Origin: JAIBBD01 sp041390685
GTDB taxonomy: Bacteria; Chloroflexota; Dehalococcoidia; UBA2979
Assembly: GCA_041390685.1 (NCBI GenBank)
Contig: JAWKPL010000001.1
Span: 1,240,001-1,304,000 of the forward strand
Reading direction: 5' to 3'
Length of the DNA stretch: 64,000 nt
In this document: in pieces, positions 16,551-24,511 of the stretch
How positions within the stretch are numbered: the stretch's first letter is position 1
Layout: each line of letters starts with the position of its first letter
Made by a program: the position numbers and the translations under genes
Notes under the pieces: model-generated
Seen by the model: the letters and a program-made list of their open reading frames with translations, nothing else
Database searches by the model: none
Told to the model about the DNA's origin: nothing

Positions 16551-16612
16551 TACACGCCCCTGTGCGAGGTGCCCTGCTCCTCGACGCAGGGGGTCGGCAG
16601 GAGGGTGCCCGC
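16551..16612 (+). promoter_or_regulatory. Competing hairpins between leader peptide and asd (possible attenuator)
   Basis: GCAGGGG (16586-16592) can pair with CCCTGC (16572-16577) or with CCCCTG (16557-16562), and CGAGG (16565-16569) can pair with CCTCG (16579-16583), so the structures exclude each other. CCTGC (16573-16577) can also pair with GCAGG (16597-16601), which overlaps the asd Shine-Dalgarno region AGGAGGG. There is no U-run, so control of translation initiation or of Rho access seems more likely than intrinsic termination. This is inference. Confidence 0.45.
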
Positions 16613-17632
16613 ATGTCTCGAGAACCGAACATCGCCGTGATCGGCGCATCCGGCGCCGTGGGGGACGTGTTCCTCCGCGTCGCCGAGGAGCGCGACTTCC
16701 CCGTTGGCAGCCTGAAGCTGCTCGCCACGGCGCGATCGGCGGGGAAGAAGCTGCGCTTCCGCGGCGAGGAGATCACCGTCGAGGAGACCACGGCGGAGGC
16801 GCTCAAGGGTGCGGACCTCGTGTTCTGCTCGGCGACCTCCGCGGCGTCGCGAGAATGGGCGCCCGTGATCACCGCGGACGGCGGGATCATGATCGACGAC
16901 GGCTCGGCGTTCCGGATGCAGGCGAACGTGCCGCTGGTGGTGCCGGAGATCAACGGCGACGACCTCGAATGGCACGAGCGCATCGTCTCGATCCCCAACT
17001 GCACGACCACCCCCCTCGTCATGGCGCTGCACGCGATGCGGCAGGTGGCGGCGCTTAAGCGCGTGACGGTGGCGACCTACCAGGCGGTCTCCGGCACCGG
17101 TGTGGCGGCGATCGAGGAGTTGCGCGCGCAACTCCAGGCGTACGGCCGCGGCGAGCCGATACCGTCCGCCGAGGTGTACCCGCAGCAGATCGCGCTCAAC
17201 GTGATCCCGCAGGTGGATGTCTTCGGCGAGGACGGCTACACCGCGGAGGAGGCAAAGATGCGCAACGAGTCGCGCAAGATCCTCCACGAGCCGGAGCTGC
17301 CATTCTCGGCGACGTGCGTGCGCGTGCCGACGATCATCGGCCACGCCGAGGCAGTGCAGCTCGAGTTCCAGAGCGCCGCGGCCCTTGACGACCTGCGCGA
17401 GGCGCTGAGGCAGCAGCCCGGCATGGTGCTCATGGACGAGCCCTCGAAGTCGGTGTACCCGACGCCGCTGAACACGGCGGGAGACGACCGGGCGTTTGTG
17501 GGACGGCTACGGATCGACCCATCGGTGGAGCACGGCGTAGCGTTCTGGTGCGTGACCGACAACCTGCGCAAGGGCGCCGCGACGAACGCGATCCAGATCG
17601 CGGAGGAGCTGATCCGGCGAGGCAAGGTCTAG
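16613..17632 (+). CDS. asd: Aspartate-semialdehyde dehydrogenase
   Basis: Reduces aspartyl phosphate to aspartate semialdehyde, the branch point for lysine/DAP, threonine and methionine. It has 339 residues. The NADPH loop is GASGAVGDVFL near the start; the catalytic nucleophile is Cys130 in SIPNCTTTPL; the acid/base is His244 in PTIIGHAE. The ATG at 16613 follows AGGAGG. It is preceded by a short Thr/Lys-rich leader peptide and followed after 119 bases by dapA on the same strand, with a hairpin at its stop codon. Confidence 0.95.
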   Translation: MSREPNIAVIGASGAVGDVFLRVAEERDFPVGSLKLLATARSAGKKLRFRGEEITVEETTAEALKGADLVFCSATSAASREWAPVITADGGIMIDDGSAFRMQANVPLVVPEINGDDLEWHERIVSIPNCTTTPLVMALHAMRQVAALKRVTVATYQAVSGTGVAAIEELRAQLQAYGRGEPIPSAEVYPQQIALNVIPQVDVFGEDGYTAEEAKMRNESRKILHEPELPFSATCVRVPTIIGHAEAVQLEFQSAAALDDLREALRQQPGMVLMDEPSKSVYPTPLNTAGDDRAFVGRLRIDPSVEHGVAFWCVTDNLRKGAATNAIQIAEELIRRGKV

Positions 17633-17659
17633 CCCTCGCCGCCGGGTGCGGCGGGGGCT
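17631..17659 (+). terminator. Hairpin overlapping the asd stop codon
   Basis: AGCCCTCGCCGC pairs with GCGGCGGGGGCT around CGGGT, 12 pairs with one G-U. The stem begins inside the TAG stop codon. No U-run follows. It probably marks the end of the asd message or tempers read-through into dapA. Confidence 0.55.
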
Positions 17660-17751
17660 CCTCGGATCAGCCGCCCCGGGGTTGCATCGGGCGCGGTACC
17701 ATTCCTGCGTTCTGACCGCGCCGCCGGTGGCGGCGACCTCGGAGGTGTGCG

Positions 17752-18651
17752 ATGACTGAGATCGGGCGGCTGCTGACGGCAATGGTGACTCCGTTCCGCG
17801 CGGACGGGGCCGTCGACTACGACCAGGCGGGTGAGCTGGCGAAGGCGCTGCTCGCCTCGGGCTCGGACGGTCTCGTCCTGACCGGCACGACCGGTGAGAC
17901 GCCGACGCTGAGCATCGAGGAGCAGGTCGAGGTCTGGCGAGCCGTGCGCCGCGCCGTCGGACCGGACGCGATGCTCGTCGGCGGCGCATCGACGAACTCG
18001 ACCGCGGAGTCGCTCGAGATGGTGACCCAGGGCGCGGACGCGGGCATGAGTGCGCTGATGTTCACCGTGCCGTACTACAACAAGCCGCCGCAGGAGGGTC
18101 TGTTCCGTCACTTCCGCACGCTCGCGGAAGCGACGCCGTTGCCGTGCATCCTCTACAACATTCCGGGCCGTACCTCGCTGAACATGACTGCGGAGACCAC
18201 GCTGCGCCTCGCCCGCGAGGTGCCGAACATCGTGGGAATCAAGGAAGCCTCCGGGGACATGGAGCAGATCGGGGCGATCCTCGACCACGCCCCCGAGGAA
18301 TTCAAGGTCTGGGCTGGCGACGATAGCGCCGCGGTGAGCATCGTGGAGCGCGGCGGGTGGGGGGTGATCTCGGTGGCGAGTCACCTCGTGGGACGGCAGA
18401 TCGGCGAGATGCTTGCCGCCGCCGCCGCGGGCCAGATCGAGGAAGCGCGCCGCCTTGAGGCCGCGTTGATGCCCCTCTTCAACGTGCTCTTCATCGAGAC
18501 GAACCCGATCCCGGTGAAGTTCGCGCTGAACCACGTGGGCTTCCGTGTCGGCGGGCTGCGTCTACCGATGGTCGAGGCCTCGGAGGCCGCGCAGTCCCAG
18601 GTGGTCGCCGAGCTGGCGAAGCATCAGGTCGACCTACCCATTCCTGTGTAG
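17752..18651 (+). CDS. dapA: 4-hydroxy-tetrahydrodipicolinate synthase
   Basis: Condenses pyruvate with aspartate semialdehyde at the entry to the lysine/DAP branch. This 299-residue (beta/alpha)8 aldolase has GTTGETPTL near 43-51, the proton-relay Tyr135 in YNIPGRTS and the Schiff-base Lys164 in GIKEASGD. The ATG at 17752 follows GGAGGTG. It shares the pathway with asd (upstream) and dapB (2.9 kb upstream). Confidence 0.95.
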   Translation: MTEIGRLLTAMVTPFRADGAVDYDQAGELAKALLASGSDGLVLTGTTGETPTLSIEEQVEVWRAVRRAVGPDAMLVGGASTNSTAESLEMVTQGADAGMSALMFTVPYYNKPPQEGLFRHFRTLAEATPLPCILYNIPGRTSLNMTAETTLRLAREVPNIVGIKEASGDMEQIGAILDHAPEEFKVWAGDDSAAVSIVERGGWGVISVASHLVGRQIGEMLAAAAAGQIEEARRLEAALMPLFNVLFIETNPIPVKFALNHVGFRVGGLRLPMVEASEAAQSQVVAELAKHQVDLPIPV

Positions 18652-18759
18652 CCTGACGAGACGTAACGCCGCCGAGAGTCATCCCGGCCCGGTCGTACCC
18701 CGGACGCGAGCCCGCGCTCGTTAGCCTCTTCGACACAGCGAGTGAGCGAGGAGGTCACG

Positions 18760-18960
18760 ATGGTCAGTCAGCCCGCCGGCCGCCCGATGACGGAGGCCCA
18801 GCGCGAGTACCTCAAGCTGCTCAGCGAGCAGGCAGAGGAGCCGTTCGACGAAAGCCTCGACGAAGAGGCCGCGACCCGGCGCATCGAAGAGCTGCGCGAG
18901 GTGACGGGCAAGGGTGTGCACGACCGCGACCCGGACGAGCCGGTGGAGCGGCCGGAGTAA
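18760..18960 (+). CDS. DUF3072 family small protein
   Basis: A 66-residue acidic cytoplasmic protein. The centre, PMTEAQREYLKLLSEQAEE followed by Asp/Glu-rich residues and an ATRRIEELR helix, matches the short DUF3072 family, whose function is unknown. The ATG at 18760 is preceded by GAGGAGGT; an in-frame GTG six codons upstream overlaps that ribosome-binding site and is less likely. It sits between dapA and ilvC and is followed by a strong double hairpin. Confidence 0.7.
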   Translation: MVSQPAGRPMTEAQREYLKLLSEQAEEPFDESLDEEAATRRIEELREVTGKGVHDRDPDEPVERPE

Positions 18961-18971
18961 TCCCCGGCGCC

Positions 18972-19013
18972 TCGGGCCGGACACTCGAGCCCTCCTCTCG
19001 AGGCCCGGCCCGA
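18972..19013 (+). terminator. Double-stem hairpin after the DUF3072 gene
   Basis: Outer stem TCGGGCC (18972-18978) with GGCCCGA (19007-19013); inner stem CTCGAG (18984-18989) with CTCGAG (18997-19002). It starts 11 bases after the stop codon. The sequence GTTCTCTCGTTGTTGT follows, moderately U-rich, so termination is plausible. Confidence 0.6.
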
Positions 19014-19196
19014 AGCCGTTCTCTCGTTGTTGTACCCCCGCTGTCGACTGCCGACCCCCAGCCATGTCGACTGAGGACGCACGTCCCGGTAACGTGAGTG
19101 CGCACCGGCCAGCGCAACCTTCCTCGAAGGTGGGTGTGCGCAACACCGGCGTGTCATCAGACGTCACTCGAACGGTGTGCGCAGGGGGTTCCTCCA

Positions 19197-20666
19197 ATGT
19201 CCTTCACTTCACGCGTCTTCCAGGTCGATACGCTGGACCTCGGCGACGGCAAGCAGGAGCAGATCGTCAAAGGCGGGCGGCACCTGTTCCCCCTGCTGCC
19301 GAAGGCGTTCGAGGGGATCCAGCAGATTGGCGTGATCGGGTGGGGCTCGCAGGGGCCGGCGCAGGCGCAGAACCTGCGTGACTCCCTCGAGGGCACTGGC
19401 ATCAAGGTCGCGGTCGGGCTCCGGCCGGGCTCATCCTCGACGGTCGAGGCGCGCGAGGCCGGCTTCTCGGAGGAGGACGGCACGCTCGGCGAGATGTTCG
19501 AGGTGGTGCGGCACTCCGACCTCGTCCTGCTGCTCATCTCGGACGCCGCGCAGGCGGAGCTGTTCGAAGAGGTCTTCGCGAACCTGAAGCAGGGCGCCAC
19601 GATCGGGTTGTCGCACGGGTTCCTCCTCGGCCACATGCGAAACGTGGGCAAGCGCTTCCCGGCGCACGTGAACGCCATCGCGGTGTGCCCGAAGGGGATG
19701 GGGCCCTCGGTGCGGCGGCTGTACGTGCAGGGCAAGGAGATCAACGGGGCCGGCATCAACAGCAGCTTCGCCATCGAGCAGGACGTCGACGGACGCGCCA
19801 CCGACATCGCCCTCGGCTGGTCGGTCGCCATCGGCTCCCCGTACACGTTCCAGACGACGATGGAGTCCGAGTTCAAGTCGGACATCTACGGCGAGCGCGG
19901 CATCCTCCTCGGTGCGGTGCACGGCATTATTGAGAGCCTCTACCGTCGCTTCATCAACCAGGGCATGTCGCACGAGGACGCGTTCCGCAACTCAGCCGAG
20001 GCGATCACCGGGCCGATCTCGCGCATCATCTCGCGGCAGGGCATGCAGGGCGTCTACGAGGCGGTGGGCGCCGACGGCCGTCGCGAGTTCGAGGCCGCCT
20101 ACGCCGCCTCGTATCCCGCGGCGCACGAGCTGCTCTCGGAGATCTACGACGAGGTGTCGAGCGGGAACGAAATCCGCAGCGTGATCCTCGCGGGCGAGCG
20201 GCTGAAGCAGACGCCCATGGGCAAGATCGACGGCACCGAGACCTGGAAGACGGGTCAGCGGGTACGCGCCGAGCGGGTCGAGGACGAGATCCCACTGCAC
20301 CCGTTCACGGCCGGCGTTTACATCGCGACGATGATGGCGCAGATCGACATCCTGCTCGCGCATGGCCATCCGTACTCGGAGGTCGCGAACGAATCCGTCA
20401 TCGAGGCCGTCGACTCACTCAATCCGTACATGCACGCTCGAGGGGTGGCGTACATGGTCGACAACTGCTCAACGACCGCGCGCCTCGGGTCACGCAAATG
20501 GGCGCCGCGATTCGATTACGTCCTCACGGAGCAGTCCTACGTGGCGCTCGACGACCAGCAGCCGCTGGAGCGCGACCTGGTCGACGCGTTCAAGGACCAT
20601 GAGATCCACCAGGTGCTCGCAGAGTGCGCGAAGCTGCGCCCCTCGGTCGACATCTTCGTGGAGTAG
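19197..20666 (+). CDS. ilvC: Ketol-acid reductoisomerase, plant (class II) type
   Basis: NADPH- and Mg-dependent isomeroreductase of valine, leucine and isoleucine synthesis. It has 489 residues, far longer than the class I bacterial form of about 330-340. Plant-like features run the whole length: an N-terminal FTSRVF segment, GWGSQGPAQAQNLRDSL near 46-62, VCPKGMGPSVRRLYVQGKE, GRATDIALGWSVAIGSP, SESVIEAVDSLNP-like and RLGSRKWAPRFDY-type segments that I recall almost word for word from chloroplast enzymes. The ATG at 19197 is preceded by a G-rich ribosome-binding site; the frame upstream has no homology. The usual ilvBN partners are not adjacent. Confidence 0.93.
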   Translation: MSFTSRVFQVDTLDLGDGKQEQIVKGGRHLFPLLPKAFEGIQQIGVIGWGSQGPAQAQNLRDSLEGTGIKVAVGLRPGSSSTVEAREAGFSEEDGTLGEMFEVVRHSDLVLLLISDAAQAELFEEVFANLKQGATIGLSHGFLLGHMRNVGKRFPAHVNAIAVCPKGMGPSVRRLYVQGKEINGAGINSSFAIEQDVDGRATDIALGWSVAIGSPYTFQTTMESEFKSDIYGERGILLGAVHGIIESLYRRFINQGMSHEDAFRNSAEAITGPISRIISRQGMQGVYEAVGADGRREFEAAYAASYPAAHELLSEIYDEVSSGNEIRSVILAGERLKQTPMGKIDGTETWKTGQRVRAERVEDEIPLHPFTAGVYIATMMAQIDILLAHGHPYSEVANESVIEAVDSLNPYMHARGVAYMVDNCSTTARLGSRKWAPRFDYVLTEQSYVALDDQQPLERDLVDAFKDHEIHQVLAECAKLRPSVDIFVE

Positions 20667-20687
20667 CGAGGGCGCCCGAAGACCGGC

Positions 20688-21212
20688 CTACGCCTCGACG
20701 GCCTCCCCACGCCGTGCAACCCACTCCGCCCAGCGCTGGCGGAGGCGGTTGCGCGCGCGCTCGTAGGCGATGCGGTCGCCGTAGTAGCCGCCGAGGATGC
20801 CCGCGAGCGTGCGGCCGCCGAAGAGCAGGAACAGCCCGTACACGATCGTCGCCGGGAGCAGGTGGGATCGGAGATAGGGGATGCCGAGGACGATGGCGAG
20901 TCCCACCACGATGACGATGATGAGACCGGCGTAGGCGAACGAGTTCACGATCCGGCTCTCGGTCTTCCGTTGCTCGCGGAGCCACAGAATCACTTCATCT
21001 GGAATGCGGTCCACAGGCGACAGCGGCCCGTCCGTCAACGCTCCGCAGTGCGGACAGCGCGCCGTGTCTGCGGACATGGGCGTGTAGCAATTGCCGCAGA
21101 AGCGGCCACGGTTCGGCAGCTCTCCGCGCGTGAAGAGGACGATGTGCTCCTCGAGCCGCTCGCTGAACAGGGGGCATTCGTCGTCGGGGCGGTAGCGTTG
21201 CTCGGCGCTCAC
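20688..21212 (-). CDS. Zinc-ribbon membrane protein
   Basis: A 174-residue protein with a treble-clef-like zinc ribbon (Cys39-x2-Cys42 and Cys53-x2-Cys56) followed by two hydrophobic segments near 90-110 and 115-135 and an Arg-rich C-terminus. The topology suggests a cytoplasmic zinc ribbon anchored by a hairpin of two helices. No named family is recognised. The GTG at 21212 overlaps the stop of the Mug-like glycosylase by four bases (GTGA), so they are translationally coupled. Confidence 0.75.
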   Translation of the reverse strand: MSAEQRYRPDDECPLFSERLEEHIVLFTRGELPNRGRFCGNCYTPMSADTARCPHCGALTDGPLSPVDRIPDEVILWLREQRKTESRIVNSFAYAGLIIVIVVGLAIVLGIPYLRSHLLPATIVYGLFLLFGGRTLAGILGGYYGDRIAYERARNRLRQRWAEWVARRGEAVEA

Positions 21213-21733
21213 GGATCGATGTTCTCACGGAGCGCGGACAGCCGCTGCGCGACGTCGTCGAGCACCCGATGCACGTGGGCGCGATGCGCGACCGCGCGGC
21301 CCGAGGTGGACGGCATCACCCACACCTCGGCGCCGGCAAGCGCCACCGGCTGCCGGCCCCATTCCGAAGCCGCCCGCACCCCGGGGAAGCACGCGTGGAA
21401 GCCGCGTGTCGTCGTGAAGCAGACCGCGCGTGGACGGGCGTAGGCGATGCGCGCGCGAAACGCGGGCAGCGCCGCTCGCAGCTCGGCATCGGTGACGGCG
21501 GAGCTATCCGTCACGACGCGCTTCACGAGGTCGGTGAAGCCGATGCCGTGTCTCGAGAGGAGCGCGCGGTCGTCCTCGGGACCCAGCTTCTCCTGCACGA
21601 GCCGCGACGCGGATAATGCCGTCCAGAAACCGTTGCCGGGGTGGGCATAGTAATGGCGCCGTCGCGCGGAGACCTCACCGGGGTTGATGCCGACGAACAC
21701 CAGGTCGAGGCCTGGACGGAGCAGGTCCGGCAG
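21209..21733 (-). CDS. Mug/TDG-family mismatch-specific DNA glycosylase
   Basis: Probably removes uracil or thymine from G:U/G:T mismatches. The family core is clear: LVFVGINPGEVSARRRHYY with the catalytic-pocket Asn in GINPG, then HPGNGFW, HGIGFTDLVKR and a VWVMPSTSG loop that corresponds to the base-pushing NPSG loop of Mug. The homologous region begins at about 21733 with LPDLLRPGLD, but no ATG, GTG or TTG is in frame between the upstream gene's stop (21766) and GTG 21700. The start is therefore unresolved: CTG at 21733, or a shortened protein from 21700. The end overlaps the zinc-ribbon gene. Confidence 0.78.
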   Translation of the reverse strand: MPDLLRPGLDLVFVGINPGEVSARRRHYYAHPGNGFWTALSASRLVQEKLGPEDDRALLSRHGIGFTDLVKRVVTDSSAVTDAELRAALPAFRARIAYARPRAVCFTTTRGFHACFPGVRAASEWGRQPVALAGAEVWVMPSTSGRAVAHRAHVHRVLDDVAQRLSALRENIDP

Positions 21734-21765
21734 TGTGCGGATAGACCGCCGTCCCTCGACAGCCG

Positions 21766-22287
21766 TTAGCGCGGCACCTCGGAGTAACCGGCATAGCCGA
21801 GCGTCACGCCGAGGAACAGCGTCGCGATCGAGACCAGCAGGATGAGCGTCGAGAACAGCATCGAGGTGCGGCGGGCCGCCTCGAGCGCCCCCTGGTCGCC
21901 CTCGCCGCGCTGCACCGCCTCGGAGGCGAGGCGGATGCGCTTGCCGAACACTATGCCGTGGACGGCAATCAGCCCAATGAGGACGACCAGCGCCGTCATC
22001 TTCGTCATGAAGATCAGGCCCCAGCGATAGTCCATCATCTCGTCCTGGATGCCCTGCGGCACGATGGCGTCCGAGTAGAACTGATAGAGGCCGGTGACCA
22101 GCAGCCCCACCAGGGATATGCCAGAGAGGACACCGAAGCGCCTCGTGACCACCTGCACCACGGACCGGCGAAGTCCCTCGTCCTCGATCAGCCACGTCGA
22201 GGGGATGACCGCGTAGAACAACAGGACCTGCGGACCGACCAGGATGGCCGCGAAGAGCACGTGCAGGCTGAGCGAGATGGTGTCCAT
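21766..22287 (-). CDS. Four-helix membrane protein (CopD/DUF2269-like)
   Basis: A 173-residue integral membrane protein with four hydrophobic segments at roughly 5-27, 52-70, 92-115 and 145-167. An early His (LHVLFAAILVGPQ) and a second His in VLIGLIAVHG are placed as in CopD-like proteins, which may bind heme or copper, but this is only a resemblance. It follows purA by 22 bases and is followed by the glycosylase, so the four leftward genes purA to the zinc-ribbon gene may form one operon. Confidence 0.65.
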   Translation of the reverse strand: MDTISLSLHVLFAAILVGPQVLLFYAVIPSTWLIEDEGLRRSVVQVVTRRFGVLSGISLVGLLVTGLYQFYSDAIVPQGIQDEMMDYRWGLIFMTKMTALVVLIGLIAVHGIVFGKRIRLASEAVQRGEGDQGALEAARRTSMLFSTLILLVSIATLFLGVTLGYAGYSEVPR

Positions 22288-22309
22288 CGGGAACGAGCCT
22301 TTCGATGGG

Positions 22310-23641
22310 CTAGAGTGTGGTCCCGAAGATGTCGCGCGTGACGATGGCCTGATCGCGCTCGGGCCCGACCGAGATCATATCGACGGGAGCGCCCACGATC
22401 TCCTCGATGCGGCGGACGTATGCCTGCGCCTCCGCCGGGAGATCGCCGAACTTGCGGACGTGCGAGATGTCGCGCTTCCAGCCCGGCAGGTCTTCGTAGA
22501 CGGGCTGGGCCGCCTGGGCATCGACCAGGGCGGCCGGCAGCGTGGAGATGCGTTGCCCGTGCAGGTCATACGCAACACACACGCGAACCCGGTCGAACTG
22601 CTCGAGCACGTCGAGGCGCGTCAACGCGACCGAGGTGACGCCGTTCAGTTTCGCCGTGTACCGCGCGAGCACGCCGTCGAACCAGCCCGTGCGGCGAGGG
22701 CGCCCGGTCGTCGTGCCGTACTCTCCCGTCCCCTGCGCGCGCCCGTGGTCGCGCAGCGCCACGCCATCGGCGTCGTTGAGCTCGGTGGGCATCGGCCCGT
22801 TTCCGACTCGCGTCTGGTACGCCTTGTAGACGCCGACCACGCGCTCGATCGCGGTCGGTCCGATGCCGACCCCGATGCAGGCCCCGGCGGCGACCGAGGC
22901 CGGTGATGACGACGTTACGTACGGATAGGTCCCGCTGTCGAGGTCGAGGAGGACGCCCTGCGCTCCCTCGAGCAGGACCTGGTCGCCTCGTTCGTGTGCC
23001 TCCTGCACGATCGTCGCCGTGTCCGCGATGTACTTGCGGAGTCGCTCACCGTACTCGCGGTACTCATCGCGGATCGTCTCGAAGGACAGTGGCTCGCCGC
23101 CGTACAGCCCGGTGATGACGCGGTTCTTGTAGTCGAGGACGAACCGCAACTGCCGGTCGAAGGCGTCGCTCTCGTAGGGGTCGGGACTGACGAGGTCGAC
23201 CATGCGGAAGCCGATGCGCGAGGCCTTGTCGATGAAGGCGGGCCCCGTGCCGGTGCCGGTAGTGCCGATGGCGTGTTCGCCGCGCATTTGCTCGTCGAGG
23301 CGGTCGATGATCGGGTGCCAGGGCATGACCAGCTGCGCGCGGTCGCTGATCTTGAGGCGAGCGGTGTCGACTCCGCGGTCCTCGAGCATCGCGATCTCGT
23401 CGATCAGCGACTGCGGCGGAATGACCATGCCGTTGCCGATGACGCACGTCTTGTCGCCGTAGAAGATGCCGGCGGGCACGAGGTGCAGGGCGAATTTGCC
23501 ACGCTCATTGACGATGGTGTGTCCGGCGTTGCTGCCCGCGGAGTAGCGCGCGATGACCGAGCAATTGCGCGCGAAGAAATCGACGACGCGCCCCTTACCC
23601 TCGTCACCCCACTGACCGCCGATGACTACTGTTGCCGGCAT
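22310..23641 (-). CDS. purA: Adenylosuccinate synthetase
   Basis: GTP-dependent conversion of IMP and aspartate to adenylosuccinate in AMP synthesis. It has 443 residues. Signatures: the P-loop GGQWGDEGKG (8-17) right at the start, SAGSNAGHT with the catalytic His, IGTTGTGTGPAF, QGVLLDLDSGTYPYVTSSS, and the base-binding TTGRPRRTGW. The ATG at 23641 follows GGAAGGGA and gives the standard N-terminus. First gene of the leftward group. Confidence 0.96.
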   Translation of the reverse strand: MPATVVIGGQWGDEGKGRVVDFFARNCSVIARYSAGSNAGHTIVNERGKFALHLVPAGIFYGDKTCVIGNGMVIPPQSLIDEIAMLEDRGVDTARLKISDRAQLVMPWHPIIDRLDEQMRGEHAIGTTGTGTGPAFIDKASRIGFRMVDLVSPDPYESDAFDRQLRFVLDYKNRVITGLYGGEPLSFETIRDEYREYGERLRKYIADTATIVQEAHERGDQVLLEGAQGVLLDLDSGTYPYVTSSSPASVAAGACIGVGIGPTAIERVVGVYKAYQTRVGNGPMPTELNDADGVALRDHGRAQGTGEYGTTTGRPRRTGWFDGVLARYTAKLNGVTSVALTRLDVLEQFDRVRVCVAYDLHGQRISTLPAALVDAQAAQPVYEDLPGWKRDISHVRKFGDLPAEAQAYVRRIEEIVGAPVDMISVGPERDQAIVTRDIFGTTL

Positions 23642-23744
23642 GCGATTCCCTTCCGGCACGGTCGCCGGGAAATCCGAGCGAACTGAATGACTCGGGGAAA
23701 GCCCGGCGCGATCATACAGTACGGTGGATCGTCGGAGGAACGCC

Positions 23745-24461
23745 GTGCGTGGACGCCATCTCTTGTGGCCCTCGATGAGCGCGCTGTGCGGCCTCGCCGC
23801 GCTCGCCTCAGCGTGTGGCGCCATCGAGGACGAGCAGCCCACGCGCAACCCGCTCGCCGCGACGCCCGCAGCGACTGGCATCCCGACCGAACCCACGACC
23901 TCGTCGCCGTCCGGCACGGCTTCGCCCGCGGCCGGTCCCGCCTCGCCAGCGGCCACGCACGTCGATGGCACGCCGGCATCTGGGGCCGCGGCCGAGCTCG
24001 CGGCCGGCCGCGCGATTGAGGCGATGGCGGGCTGGCTCGGCGTAGCGCAGCGCGAGTTGACGCCCCGCCTCGTGGAGGCCGTGGAGTGGCCGGACGCGTG
24101 TCTGGGCGTGCGGCAGCCGTTGCTGTGCGCCCAGGTGGTCACGCCGGGCTATCGCGTGCGCCTCGAGGACGCGCTGGGGGCGACGCACACCGTGCACCTC
24201 GATGCGCGGTCGCCTCACGCTGCATGGGCCGGCGAGGTCGTCGAGGATGTGACCGTCACTGGGATGGACGTGAGTGCTCGCCGCGCGACCGTCCAGACGA
24301 GCGGCAACACGCTGACTCTCCGGCTGGCGCCGGGGACGACCTGGTTTCCCGAGGACGGCGAGCGGCAGGCCGTGGGGAAGCGCGCGCGCGTGGCGTACGA
24401 TCCCGCCGCGGCGCCCGGCACACCGGGGACTGCGGTATGGGTCGCCCTCGAGGGGTCGTGA
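23745..24461 (+). CDS. Secreted lipoprotein of unknown function
   Basis: A 238-residue protein with a lipoprotein signal peptide: a basic start, a hydrophobic stretch and the lipobox LASAC with Cys24. A Pro/Thr/Ser/Ala-rich spacer of about 70 residues follows. The folded part contains VEWPDACLGVRQPLLCAQ, a two-Cys motif I associate with small secreted proteins of Chloroflexota, and a beta-rich C-terminus. The GTG at 23745 is chosen over the GTG seven codons upstream because GGAGGA lies six bases before it and it gives a proper signal peptide. Function not recognised. Confidence 0.72.
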   Translation: MRGRHLLWPSMSALCGLAALASACGAIEDEQPTRNPLAATPAATGIPTEPTTSSPSGTASPAAGPASPAATHVDGTPASGAAAELAAGRAIEAMAGWLGVAQRELTPRLVEAVEWPDACLGVRQPLLCAQVVTPGYRVRLEDALGATHTVHLDARSPHAAWAGEVVEDVTVTGMDVSARRATVQTSGNTLTLRLAPGTTWFPEDGERQAVGKRARVAYDPAAAPGTPGTAVWVALEGS

Positions 24462-24511
24462 GCCGCCGCAGATATCGAGGTGCGTGCGGGCGGCAGGTAA
24501 CGGAGGCGGCA

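Noticed and set aside
18961..19196. Search for a Leu/Ile/Val-rich leader peptide before ilvC
   Set aside because: A Leu-Val-Val-Val-like stretch appears near 19023 but there is no start codon in its frame before upstream stops, and the one ATG-initiated frame (19063) lacks branched-chain codon runs.
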